NCBI GenBank assembly: GCA_030744875.1
Contig: JASLPR010000041.1
Location: 1-35,815 of the forward strand
Direction of reading: 5' to 3'
Length of the DNA: 35,815 bases
From: Chloroflexota bacterium
Lineage (GTDB): Bacteria; Chloroflexota; UBA11872; VXNJ01
Below the pieces are notes generated by a model, which saw only the letters and a list, made by a program, of their open reading frames with translations, ran no database searches and was not told the origin of the DNA. Positions 24,246 to 32,815 of the stretch are shown here, one piece after another. Position numbers and translations under genes: made by a program. Numbering within the stretch: the stretch's first letter is position 1; every line of letters begins with the position of its first letter.

Positions 24246-25433
24246 GTGAAGATTACGAATGTTGTGCCGATCCAGGCGGATGCGGCGTGGGCGGCGTATT
24301 CGTTCGTGAAGGTGGAGACGGACGCCGGGATAACCGGCTACGGCGAATGCAGCGATTGGCGGGCGCCGAACGCGATTGCCGGGGGAATCCTGGACATGCG
24401 GACGGTGATCGAGGGGCAGGATCCGATGGCGGTGGCGAAGCTGACGGCGGACATGACGCGGCTGAATCAGCAGGCGCCGGGCGGCACGATGGGCCGGGCG
24501 ATCGCGGGGATCGAGTGCGCGCTCTGGGACATCAAGGGCAAGGCCTATGGAGTGCCGGTGCATGAGTTGTTTGGCGGGCCGTTCCGGGACCGGGTGCGGC
24601 TCTACTGGTCGCACTGCAGCAGCTACCGCGCGCGCTACCCGGAGTTGCTGGGGACACCGCCGCTAAGGATCTACCAGGACATCACCGATCTGGGCAAAGA
24701 AGTGGCGGAGCGGGGGTTCACGGCGCTGAAGACGAACATCACAATTCCGGGCGATCCGGCGGATGTGTACGCGACGCAGGACGGGGTTTTGCAGCCGGGG
24801 ATCGTAGACCGGATCACGAGCCTGATCGAGGCCTTTAAGCAGGGGGCCGGCGACGATTTCGATATCGCGCTGGACGTGAACTACAACTTCAAGACGCAGG
24901 GCGCGACAAAGGTGGCGAACGCGCTGGAGCCCTACGGGATGATGTGGCTGGAAATGGATACCTGGGACGCGCTGGCGCTACGGCAGGTGACGCGCTCGAC
25001 CTCCACCACCATCTGCTCGGGGGAGAGCATCAACACCCTCGTGGACTACCGGCCGTTCCTGGAACTCAAGGCGATGGACGTGGGGATGGTGGACGTGCCG
25101 TGGACGGGTTTCGCGCAGTCGAAACTGATTATCGACCTGGCGGAGAGCCACGACATCGTCATGGCGCCGCACAACTACTACAGCCACCTGTCGACGTTCA
25201 TGGCCGGGCACCTGTGCGCGTCGACGCGCTCGGTGCAGATCATGGAAACCGATGTGGACGCGGCGCCGTGGCGGGATGAGTTCTTTACCGAATTGCCCCA
25301 GATCGAGGACGGGCATCTGGTGATCTCGGACGCGCCCGGCTGGGGCACCGACCTGAACGAGGCGGCGATCGCGAAACGGCCGTGGCAGGGGTCGCTGCCA
25401 GCGCCAGGGGTGCTGAATCTACCCCGGCGGTAG
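24246..25433 (+). CDS. Enolase-superfamily (mandelate racemase-like) sugar-acid dehydratase
   Basis: This 395-residue protein of the mandelate racemase/muconate-lactonizing group has a capping N-terminal domain followed by a modified TIM barrel. Metal ligands are D210 ('ALDVN'), E236 ('WLEMD') and E260 ('CSGES'). The general base region has H309 in 'APHNYYSH'. On the other side the usual K-x-K reads K162-T-N164. Members dehydrate aldonic acids to 2-keto-3-deoxy acids or racemise hydroxy acids; the former fits a carbohydrate locus. The GTG at 24246 follows a strong GAGGAGG, so a longer frame is rejected. It is the only + strand gene among the sulfatases and converges with one, with seven bases between the stops. 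Confidence 0.9.
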   Translation: MKITNVVPIQADAAWAAYSFVKVETDAGITGYGECSDWRAPNAIAGGILDMRTVIEGQDPMAVAKLTADMTRLNQQAPGGTMGRAIAGIECALWDIKGKAYGVPVHELFGGPFRDRVRLYWSHCSSYRARYPELLGTPPLRIYQDITDLGKEVAERGFTALKTNITIPGDPADVYATQDGVLQPGIVDRITSLIEAFKQGAGDDFDIALDVNYNFKTQGATKVANALEPYGMMWLEMDTWDALALRQVTRSTSTTICSGESINTLVDYRPFLELKAMDVGMVDVPWTGFAQSKLIIDLAESHDIVMAPHNYYSHLSTFMAGHLCASTRSVQIMETDVDAAPWRDEFFTELPQIEDGHLVISDAPGWGTDLNEAAIAKRPWQGSLPAPGVLNLPRR

Positions 25434-25440
25434 CCGGGCG

Positions 25441-26916
25441 TCAGGCCATCATGATACGGTCGGGGCCGAGGTCGAGGACGGCGATCGAGGCGTCGTAGCT
25501 CTTTTGCAGTAGCTCGGCCTTGATGGCCAGGTGGGCCGGGTCGTCCCAGAGGTCGTGGCTTTCGGTGGGGTCGGCCTCCAGATCGTATAGCTCGCCGATC
25601 TCGTTGCCGTGATACACGACCAGCTTCCAGCGCCGCTCGCGGTACATGCTGGCCGAAGATTCATCGTCGCCTTCGACGGCGTCGTGGTACTCGCTGCGGA
25701 CGAAGTCGCGGTGTTCGTCGAGGGGGGCTTCGCCGGTGAGGATAGGCAACAACGAACGTCCGTGGGTATCTTCGGCCATTGCCAGCCCGGCGGCTTCGGC
25801 AAGGGTGGGTGCGATGTCGACGGCTTCGACCAGGGCTTCGCTGATGACCCCGGCCTCGAAGTGGCCCGGCCAGGAGATCATGAGCGGTACCCGGACCAGC
25901 GGATCGTAGAAACGGCAGCCCTTGAGGACCAGGCCGTGGTCGCCGAGCATTTCGCCGTGGTCGCTGGTGAAGATGACGATGGTGTTTTCGCGCAGGTCGT
26001 TGGCCTCCAGAAAATCGAGGAGGCGGCCGAACTGCTCGTCGATCAGTTCGATCATTGCGTAGTAGGAGGCTTTGACGCCGGGGAACTGCCAATGCTCGGG
26101 GGGCATCGATCGGGACTGGAAGTCGATGCCGGCGGCGGCGAGTTTGTTCTGGTGGATGACATCGGATTCGGCGAAGACAGGCTCGGGCAGGGTGTACGGG
26201 TCGAAGCGGCGGTAGAACTCCCACGGGGCGTCGTGCGGGGGGTGTGGGTCGAAGGGGTTGAGGCTGATTATCCAGGGTTTGTCGGACTCTTCTGCTTCGC
26301 CGATAAAGTCGATGGCCATTTCGGTGCACCAGGTGGTCTGGTGGTACTCGGGCGGGGCGTTGTCAAAATCGGGGGTGGGCTCGTAGAGGCCGCCCTGGTA
26401 CATGTCTTCAGGGGGGCGGGGGAACTTTTCGTCGTCAAGGCGCTGCAGGACGACGTCGGGGTCGCCGCCCTGGCGGGCGATCCATTGGTAGTAGTCGGTG
26501 TGGTTGGTGTAGTCACGACGCGGGGCGTGGCTGTACTCGAAGAATCGGTAGCCGTCGTCGGCGCGGGGCTCGGGGCCTTCGGCGGCGCCGGCCAGGTGGA
26601 GCTTGCCGGTGAGGCCGCAGTCGTAGCCGGCCTCGGCGAGGATACGGGTGATGAGGCGCTGGTCGGCGCCGTCGGTGAAGCCGGCGTTGCCGTTGCGGTT
26701 GGCGCGCAGGAAGCTGGGGTGCATGCCGGTGAGGAAACTGGAACGGCTGGGGGTGCAGATGGGGCACTGCACGAAGGCGTGGGTAAAGACGGTGGCTTCG
26801 TCCATAAAACGGTCGATGCGCGGGGTGTGGACGTGGGGGTTACCGAGCCGGCCGATGGTGTCGAAACGCTGCTGGTCGGTGCAGTACCAGACGATATTGG
26901 GCGGTTTGGAGGCCAT
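25441..26916 (-). CDS. Sulfatase, family B (CTPSR type), cytoplasmic
   Basis: This 491-residue sulfatase belongs to a family distinct from the CCPTR group. It starts 'NIVWYCTDQQR' with metal ligand D14, has the maturation motif C54-T-P-S-R58, K105/H107 in 'GKLH', 'NPFDPHPPHDAPWEFYRR' near 220-237 and 'SDHGE' at 318-322. It is related to N-sulfoglucosamine sulfohydrolase, choline-sulfatase and phosphonate-monoester-hydrolase-like enzymes, so a phosphodiester or phosphonate substrate is a real alternative. There is no signal peptide. ATG 26916 is preferred; an ATG at 26958 adds 14 unconserved residues. It ends in 'LGPDRIMMA', a tail shared with the two other family-B proteins. It is transcribed alone, convergent with the enolase-type gene. 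Confidence 0.92.
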   Translation of the reverse strand: MASKPPNIVWYCTDQQRFDTIGRLGNPHVHTPRIDRFMDEATVFTHAFVQCPICTPSRSSFLTGMHPSFLRANRNGNAGFTDGADQRLITRILAEAGYDCGLTGKLHLAGAAEGPEPRADDGYRFFEYSHAPRRDYTNHTDYYQWIARQGGDPDVVLQRLDDEKFPRPPEDMYQGGLYEPTPDFDNAPPEYHQTTWCTEMAIDFIGEAEESDKPWIISLNPFDPHPPHDAPWEFYRRFDPYTLPEPVFAESDVIHQNKLAAAGIDFQSRSMPPEHWQFPGVKASYYAMIELIDEQFGRLLDFLEANDLRENTIVIFTSDHGEMLGDHGLVLKGCRFYDPLVRVPLMISWPGHFEAGVISEALVEAVDIAPTLAEAAGLAMAEDTHGRSLLPILTGEAPLDEHRDFVRSEYHDAVEGDDESSASMYRERRWKLVVYHGNEIGELYDLEADPTESHDLWDDPAHLAIKAELLQKSYDASIAVLDLGPDRIMMA

Positions 26917-27221
26917 GTGCGCGTCCCATCCGGTGGGTTGGAATTTTCGTGACCGCATCCTAGATGGACGGCCCGCCTACGGCCAATCCGGGATCGGGTG
27001 GTTTGAGGGATATGGGTTACATACTTGCGGATGAGGGGGCCGGTAGCCTTGGGGCAGTTCTGGAAATTCCGCGGGTGCTGCGGTCCGGGCGATTAGTGGA
27101 CGGTCGGGAATGAGGCAGTCGGATCGGTCGGGGGGCGGCGGTCGCAACTGGCTAATCTTGCGAACGGAGCGAGTGTTTTGATCGAAACTAAGGACGCGGG
27201 GCGAACCCGGTCGACGAACTG
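26917..27221. other. Intergenic region between a sulfatase and the PAS-GGDEF remnant
   Basis: About 305 bases with no supported gene. It is the shared upstream region of a sulfatase (-) and the broken PAS-GGDEF gene (+). A/T-richer words such as TTACATACTT around 27015 could hold promoter elements for either strand, but no pair of hexamers with good spacing is convincing. A TTG at 27178 with GGAGCGAG upstream is a possible start in another frame; it would need a frameshift to enter the PAS frame. Confidence 0.4.
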
Positions 27222-28049
27222 GTGCAGGACAGCATCGACGTTATTGCCTCGGGGATCGCGGTGCTGGATGGGAATGGCGCGATTACGGCCGTAAACGACA
27301 TGTGGCGAAAGCAGGGCGCGGAGGCCGGATGCCTCGGCGGGGCGGCGGAGTTGGGGGACAACTTCAGTGAAGTGTGTGTGGACGGAGAGTCGCCGTCACT
27401 CGAAGCACGGCGTTTCGCGGAAGACGTGCGCGGGGTGATATCGGGGCAGAAGTCGGTAGCGACGATGGAGTAAGAGGTGGTGGCGGAGGAGAGTTCGTGC
27501 TGGTTCCAGTTGCGCGCCCAGCGGACCCCGGGGTACCACCCGCCAAGGATCCTGGTGACGCATGAGGATGTGACGGCGGTGCGCCGGCTGGGGTCGGCAT
27601 CGATAGACGAGGTGGAGGCGGCGATCCTAGCCGTGGACCAGGATGGCGCGATCCGGGTGGCGAACCAGGTGATACAAATGGTGGCCACGCGGCTACAACA
27701 GACGGTGCGGGTCGGGGACACGGTGGCGCGGCTGGAAGGCGGGCGATTCGTGGTGGTGGTGCCGAATCTGCACGAGGTCGGGGATGCCTGTTTCGCGGTG
27801 CAGCGGCTACGCCAGAACTTCGCCCGGCTGGTAATGGCCGGCAAAGAGGTGCTTGATGTCACGGCCGGGGTGGGCGCGGCGATGTTCCCGTGGGAGTCGG
27901 GGGCGGCTGACGCACTGGATGCCGCCGACGATGCACTGCGGACGGCCCGGGCGGCGCGGACGGAGTCGCGAAGGTCGGCGGTGGGCGGCTCGGAGGTGTT
28001 CCGGGATCTCTTCCTGGCGCTGAGCGGCAGAGACCCGAGCGCACTCTAG
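27222..28049 (+). pseudogene. Broken PAS-GGDEF protein (in-frame ochre stop, degenerate GGDEF)
   Basis: The first part (27222-27473) encodes a PAS domain: 'IASGIAVLDGNGAITAVNDMW'. A TAA at 27471-27473 interrupts it after 'SVATME'. The same frame then continues at once with the end of the PAS domain ('SSCWFQLRAQR', 'ILVTHEDVTAVRRL') and a GGDEF-like domain to 28049. PAS domains usually have Tyr at the stop position (M-E-Y-E), so one base change (TAC or TAT to TAA) explains the break. In the GGDEF part the catalytic motif reads E-G-G-R-F and the segment before it is shortened. The protein could not make c-di-GMP. A GTG at 27477 might start a separate product. Its stop overlaps the convergent sulfatase stop. 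Confidence 0.7.
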
Positions 28050-29725
28050 CCGGACTTCGGACGGGTATAAGGCTCGGAATGGTCCTGTCGGATGGCGCCC
28101 TGGACGCCGGCCCAGCCGGTGTTGAGGGCGAGCTGGCCGACCCGGTTCCAGGGCATAACGCCGGCGCGGGCGGTCCAGTCGGCGTAGCCGTCGAGCAGCT
28201 CGCCGACGCGCGGGTCGTTCCCCCGGGCCAGGTCGTGTAGCTCGGTCCGATCCTCAGCAAGGTTGTAGAGCGAACGGCCACCGCCGTCGCTGGAGACCAG
28301 CTTCCAATCACCCCGGCGGATGGCCCACTGGCCTTCGTGCTCCCAGCAGAGGTCACGCCGTGGGGACCAGTCGCGGCCCTGGAGAGTCGGCAACAGGCTG
28401 ACGCCCTCGACCGGGGTGATGCGGTGGCCGTCGTGCTCGACCGGGTACATCGCTCGGGCGACTTCCAGGCAGGTGGGCATGACATCAATCACGTGGACCG
28501 GCGTATGCACGATTTCACCGGCGGGCACCTGCCCCGGCCAATGGCAGATGAAGGCGCTCGAAATACCGCCTTCGTGGGCCCAGCTTTTGTACTTGCGGAA
28601 CGGCGTGTTGCTGACGTTGGCCCAGGGGCGGCCGTAGCTCATGAAAGTGTCGGCGGGGCCGGGTTCGATGCCGACGACGTTGCCGCTGCGGACCGGCCGG
28701 CCGTCGCGAGTGGTGGGCGGCATCATCTCCAGGATGCCCTCTTCCATGAGGAATTCGCAGCTGCCGCCGTTGTCGGAAAAGAACATGATGAGGGTGTTGT
28801 CGAGCTCGCCCTGCCGGCGTAGCTCAGCGACGATCTTACCAACGCCCTGATCCAGGTGGTCAATCATCGCCGCATACGTGGCCATGCGGGCGTCATACCA
28901 GTCCTGCTCGGCGACCTCTTCCCAGGCCGGCGCCAGGTCGTCACGGGGCGAGATTTCCCATCGCGAATCGACCAGGCCGGCGCCCTTCATCTCCTCGTGA
29001 CGCGCGGTCCGGATGGCGTCCCAGCCGGCGCGGTAGCGGCCGCGATATTTGGCGACGGTTGCGGCCGGGGCATGCAGCGGCCAGTGGGGGGCGGTGTAGG
29101 CAACGTAAAGGAAGAAGGGATCGTCGCCGGCGGCCGCGCCGGTGACCATCTCGACTGCTTCGTCGGAGATGGCGTCGGTGTAGTAGAAGTCGTCGGAGTC
29201 GGGCTGGATGAGGGTGTCATCACGGATGAGGGTATGCGGGTCGTAGAAGCTGCCGGAGCCGGTGAGCGTGCCGAAGTGCTGGTCGAAGCCGCGGGTGAAT
29301 GGCGTGGGCGAGCCGGGCCGGCCGGGTCGCCAGACGTCGGGTCGGTGGGCCGGGTAGGCCCCGCCGACGTGCCACTTGCCGGACATCAGCGTGCGGTAAC
29401 CGGACGCGCCGAGCGCCTCGGCGATGGTGACGCAGTTCTCGTTGAGGTAGCCCTGGTAGGCGGGCTCGGGCATAGGCATGGACATATGGCCGACGCCGGC
29501 CTGGTGCGGATAGAGGCCGGTGAGCAGCGAGGCGCGGGTGGGACAGCAGCGCGGGTAGGCGTAGAACTGCGAGAACCGGGACCCGCCGGCGGCCAGGGCG
29601 TCGAGGTTGGGAGTCTCGATCTCGGAGCCGAAGCAGCCGAGGTCGGAGAATCCCATGTCATCGGCGACGATCAGGACGATGTTCGGCGGCGGCGCGCCTT
29701 CCGGGTCGGCTGCGGCGGAGGCCAT
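28046..29725 (-). CDS. Sulfatase, family A (CCPTR type), cytoplasmic
   Basis: This 559-residue family-A type I sulfatase is the longest of the set. C60-C-P-T-R64 is the formylglycine site; D22-D23 and 'SDNGG' bind calcium; 'GKWH' and 'APHWPLH' supply the remaining active-site residues. The first 14 residues are Ala/Pro-rich but not a signal peptide. It differs from its paralogues by a Pro-rich insert after 'GKWHVGG' and a longer C-terminus. The ATG lies one base after the stop of the upstream family-B sulfatase, so translation is probably coupled. It is last in the operon running from 35414. Confidence 0.92.
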   Translation of the reverse strand: MASAAADPEGAPPPNIVLIVADDMGFSDLGCFGSEIETPNLDALAAGGSRFSQFYAYPRCCPTRASLLTGLYPHQAGVGHMSMPMPEPAYQGYLNENCVTIAEALGASGYRTLMSGKWHVGGAYPAHRPDVWRPGRPGSPTPFTRGFDQHFGTLTGSGSFYDPHTLIRDDTLIQPDSDDFYYTDAISDEAVEMVTGAAAGDDPFFLYVAYTAPHWPLHAPAATVAKYRGRYRAGWDAIRTARHEEMKGAGLVDSRWEISPRDDLAPAWEEVAEQDWYDARMATYAAMIDHLDQGVGKIVAELRRQGELDNTLIMFFSDNGGSCEFLMEEGILEMMPPTTRDGRPVRSGNVVGIEPGPADTFMSYGRPWANVSNTPFRKYKSWAHEGGISSAFICHWPGQVPAGEIVHTPVHVIDVMPTCLEVARAMYPVEHDGHRITPVEGVSLLPTLQGRDWSPRRDLCWEHEGQWAIRRGDWKLVSSDGGGRSLYNLAEDRTELHDLARGNDPRVGELLDGYADWTARAGVMPWNRVGQLALNTGWAGVQGAIRQDHSEPYTRPKSG

Positions 29726-29726
29726 C

Positions 29727-31202
29727 CTAGTAGCGCATGACGCGGTCGGGCCCGAGGTTGGCGGCCATTACCGCGCGGTTGAAGCTCTTCAGGACCAGCT
29801 CGGCCTTGACGGAAGCGTGGTCGGCGCTGTCCCAGAGGTTTTCGAACTCGTCGGGATCGTTCTCAAGATCGTAGAGTTCGCCGATGTCGTTGCCGTGATA
29901 GACAACCAGCTTCCAGTTGCGGTCGCGGTACATGGTGGCGCGGGACTCATCGGGAAGGTTTATGCAGTCGGCAAATTCGCTCCAGACGAACTCGCGGTGC
30001 TCGCCGGCCGGGACGTCGCCGGTGAGGAGCGGCAGCAATGACTCGCCGTGGAGATCGTCGGGGACCGGCACGCCGGTGGCGTCCATGAGCGTCGGGACAA
30101 TGTCGGTGAGTTCGACGAGCGCGTCGCTGATGACCCCGGCCTCGAAATGGCCGGGCCAGGAGATCATCAGCGGAACGCGGACGAGGCCTTCGTAGAAACG
30201 GCAGCCTTTGAGGGCCAGGCCGTGATCACCGAGGGTCTCGCCGTGGTCGCTGGCGAAGATGACGATCGTGTTTTCGCGCTGGCCGGTGGCTTCGAGGTGA
30301 TCGAGGAGGCGGCCGAACTGCTCGTCGATGAGTTCGATCATGCCGTAGTAGGACGCCGTGATCTTCGGGAATCCCCAGTGCGACGGGTGGTGGGAACGGG
30401 TCTGGAAATCAACGCCGGCGTCGGAAATCTGGTTCTGGGTGGCGACGTCACTCTCCCGGAACAGGGGCATCGGGAGAGTGTCGGGATCATAGCGGCGGTA
30501 GAACTCCCAGGGGGCGTCATGGGGGGGGTGGGGGTCGAAGGGATTGAGGCTGATAAGCCAGGGCCGGTCATCGTCGCGGGCTTCGTCGATGAACTCCATC
30601 GCCCGGGCGGTGCACCAGGTTGTCTGGTGCAACTCGGGCGGGGCGTTGTCTTCGTCGGCGGTGGGCTCCCAGAGACCGCCTTGGGGCATGTCGTCTTCGC
30701 GGCGCGGACGGCGGCGGGCGTCAAACTGCGCCAGCACGTCATCGGCGTTGGCGCCCTGCTCTTCGATCCATTCGTAGTAGTCACCGCGACGCTGCCAGTC
30801 GGTGCGCGGTGCGTGGCTGTAGTGGAAAAAGCGGTAGCCGTCGTCGGCGCGTGCCTCGCGACCGTAGATGCCGCCGCTGAGGTGCAATTTGCCGACCAGA
30901 CCGCAGTCGTAGCCGTCTTCGGCGAGGAGCCGGGTGATGAGGCGTTCTTCGACATCAGAGGAGACGCTGCCGTTGCCGTTGCGGGAGTTGCGGAGATGGG
31001 AGGGGTACATTCCGGTCAGGAAACTGGAGCGGCTAGCGGTGCAGATCGGGGCCTGGCAGTGGGCGTGCGTGAACGTGACCGCGGTGTCCATGAAACGATC
31101 GAGGTTGGGGGTGTTGATGTGCTCGTTGCCGAGCCGGTGGATGGTGTCGTAACGCTGCTGGTCGGTGCAGTACCAGATGATGTTGGGTCGCTGATCAGCC
31201 AT
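29727..31202 (-). CDS. Sulfatase, family B, with CTASR maturation motif
   Basis: This 491-residue family-B sulfatase, cytoplasmic by sequence, has 'NIIWYCTDQQR' with D14, 'GKLH', the 'NPFDPHPPHDAPWEFYRR' block and 'SDHGE', all as in its paralogues. The maturation motif reads C54-T-A-S-R58, with Ala in place of the usual Pro (codon GCT against CCC in a sister gene). The radical-SAM enzyme anSME accepts Ala at this place; aerobic FGE is usually described with C-x-P-x-R. The start at 31202 has GGGAGAG upstream. It sits 58 bases after another family-B gene and one base before a family-A gene. It ends 'LGPDRVMRY'. Confidence 0.92.
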   Translation of the reverse strand: MADQRPNIIWYCTDQQRYDTIHRLGNEHINTPNLDRFMDTAVTFTHAHCQAPICTASRSSFLTGMYPSHLRNSRNGNGSVSSDVEERLITRLLAEDGYDCGLVGKLHLSGGIYGREARADDGYRFFHYSHAPRTDWQRRGDYYEWIEEQGANADDVLAQFDARRRPRREDDMPQGGLWEPTADEDNAPPELHQTTWCTARAMEFIDEARDDDRPWLISLNPFDPHPPHDAPWEFYRRYDPDTLPMPLFRESDVATQNQISDAGVDFQTRSHHPSHWGFPKITASYYGMIELIDEQFGRLLDHLEATGQRENTIVIFASDHGETLGDHGLALKGCRFYEGLVRVPLMISWPGHFEAGVISDALVELTDIVPTLMDATGVPVPDDLHGESLLPLLTGDVPAGEHREFVWSEFADCINLPDESRATMYRDRNWKLVVYHGNDIGELYDLENDPDEFENLWDSADHASVKAELVLKSFNRAVMAANLGPDRVMRY

Positions 31203-31260
31203 GTTCTCTCCCTGAGGTGGCGGCCGGAGTCCGGGCGTGCGTTCGGATTGAGTTTCGGTG

Positions 31261-32736
31261 CTAGTACGGTGTGACGCGGTCCGGGCCGGTGTCCATGTGC
31301 TCGACAAGGGCGTCAAAACTGCGCGAAAGCAGGTCGGCCTTGATGGCAGAGTATTGCGGGTTGCTCCAGAGGTCCTCAAATTCGTCGGGGTCGGCTTTGA
31401 GATCGTATAGCTCGCCGATGCCGTTGCCGTGGTAGGTGATCAGTTTCCAGCGCCGGTCGCGGTACATGAAGGCGCGGGTGGCGTCGGGCCGGCCGATGGC
31501 GTCGATGAATTCGCTCCAGACGAAGTCGCGGTGGTCGTGGGGCGGCACGGCCCCGGTGAGGATGGGGGTGAGGGATTGGCCCTGGGTTCCCTCCGGAATG
31601 GGCTGGTCGGTGGCTTCCATGAGGGTCGGGTAGATGTCGGTCAGCTCGACCAGGGCGTCGCTGACGAGGCCCTCCTCAAAGTGCCCGGGCCAGGAAATGG
31701 CAAGCGGCACCCGGACCGCACCTTCATAGAAGCGGCAACCCTTCAGCACGAGGCCGTGGTCGCCGAGCATCTCGCCGTGATCGCTCATGAAGATGACGAT
31801 CGTGTTTTTGCGCTGGCCGGTCTCGTCGAGATAGTCGAGGATGCGGCCGAATTGCTCGTCGACGAGCTCGATCATGGCGTAGTAGGAGGCGGCGGTCTCG
31901 GGGAACCACCAGTCCTTCGGATGGCGGGCTTCGAGTTGGAAGTCGACGCCGGCGGCGGCGATCTTGTCCTGGTGGGCGATGTCTTCCGGTCGGTAGGCGG
32001 GAGCCGGCATGTCCTGGGGGTCGTAGCGGCGGTAGAACTCCAGCGGGGCGTCGAAGCACTCGTGGGGATCGAAGGGGTTGACGCTCATCAGCCAGGGCTT
32101 GCCCTCGGCCTTGGCGCCTTCGAGGAACTCGAGCGTCATTTCGGTGCACCAGGTGGTCTGGTGTAGCTCGGGCGGCACGTTGTCGAGGCTGTGGGTGGGC
32201 TCGAGGAAACCGCCCTGGGGCATGTCGCCTTTGGGGCGCGGGTAGCGCTCGAAGTCGTAGCGCTTGAGAACTTCCTGGGGGTCGTGACCTTTGCTCTCGA
32301 TCCAGCGCGAGTAGTCGGCGTAGGTGGCCCGGTCGCGGCGCGGGGAATGGCTCCACTGGAAGAAGCTGTAGCCGTCGTCGGTACGGGACTCGTAGCCGTC
32401 GTAACCACCGGTGAGGTGGAGTTTGCCGGCCAGGCCGCACTGGTAGCCGGCGTCACGCAGGCGACGGGTGATGAGGCGGTCGGTGCCTTCGGCGGGGAAT
32501 TCGCCGTTGCCGTTGCGGTTGGCGCGCAGGTAGGAGGGGTACATGCCAGTGAGGAAACTGGAACGGCTCGGCGTGCAGATCGGGCACTGCGAGTAGGCGT
32601 GGGTGAAGGCGGTGGCCGTTTCGAGAAACTCGTCGATACGCGGCGTGTTGATCTTGTCGTTGCCGAGCGCGCGGATGGTGTCCCAACGCTGCTGATCGCT
32701 GCAATACCAGAGGATGTTGGTGGGCGACTGGGCCAT
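31261..32736 (-). CDS. Sulfatase, family B (CTPSR type), cytoplasmic
   Basis: This is a 491-residue sulfatase, the same length as the two other family-B members. It has 'NILWYCSDQQR' with metal ligand D14, C54-T-P-S-R58, 'GKLH', 'NPFDPHECFDAPLEFYRR' and 'MSDHGEMLGDHG'. The replacement of the paralogues' P-P-H-D by E-C-F-D in the middle block is a possible substrate-specificity difference. There is no signal peptide. GAGAGGA lies upstream of ATG 32736, and an upstream in-frame ATG adds residues without conservation. It follows the esterase gene by 79 bases and precedes the CTASR sulfatase. It ends 'TGPDRVTPY'. Confidence 0.92.
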   Translation of the reverse strand: MAQSPTNILWYCSDQQRWDTIRALGNDKINTPRIDEFLETATAFTHAYSQCPICTPSRSSFLTGMYPSYLRANRNGNGEFPAEGTDRLITRRLRDAGYQCGLAGKLHLTGGYDGYESRTDDGYSFFQWSHSPRRDRATYADYSRWIESKGHDPQEVLKRYDFERYPRPKGDMPQGGFLEPTHSLDNVPPELHQTTWCTEMTLEFLEGAKAEGKPWLMSVNPFDPHECFDAPLEFYRRYDPQDMPAPAYRPEDIAHQDKIAAAGVDFQLEARHPKDWWFPETAASYYAMIELVDEQFGRILDYLDETGQRKNTIVIFMSDHGEMLGDHGLVLKGCRFYEGAVRVPLAISWPGHFEEGLVSDALVELTDIYPTLMEATDQPIPEGTQGQSLTPILTGAVPPHDHRDFVWSEFIDAIGRPDATRAFMYRDRRWKLITYHGNGIGELYDLKADPDEFEDLWSNPQYSAIKADLLSRSFDALVEHMDTGPDRVTPY

Positions 32737-32815
32737 GGAACGGTCCTCTCTCGGTCCGGGATCTGGATGGTCCCGCATGCTAGGCCCCACCTATCCCTCC
32801 ACGCAAAAGCGCAGG

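Noticed and set aside
21024-26952. Several 400-480-codon frames antisense to the sulfatases (21024-22454, 22706-24133, 25609-26952)
   Set aside because: All mirror conserved sulfatase genes and share the same Val/Gly/Asp composition. They resemble each other only because the sulfatases do.
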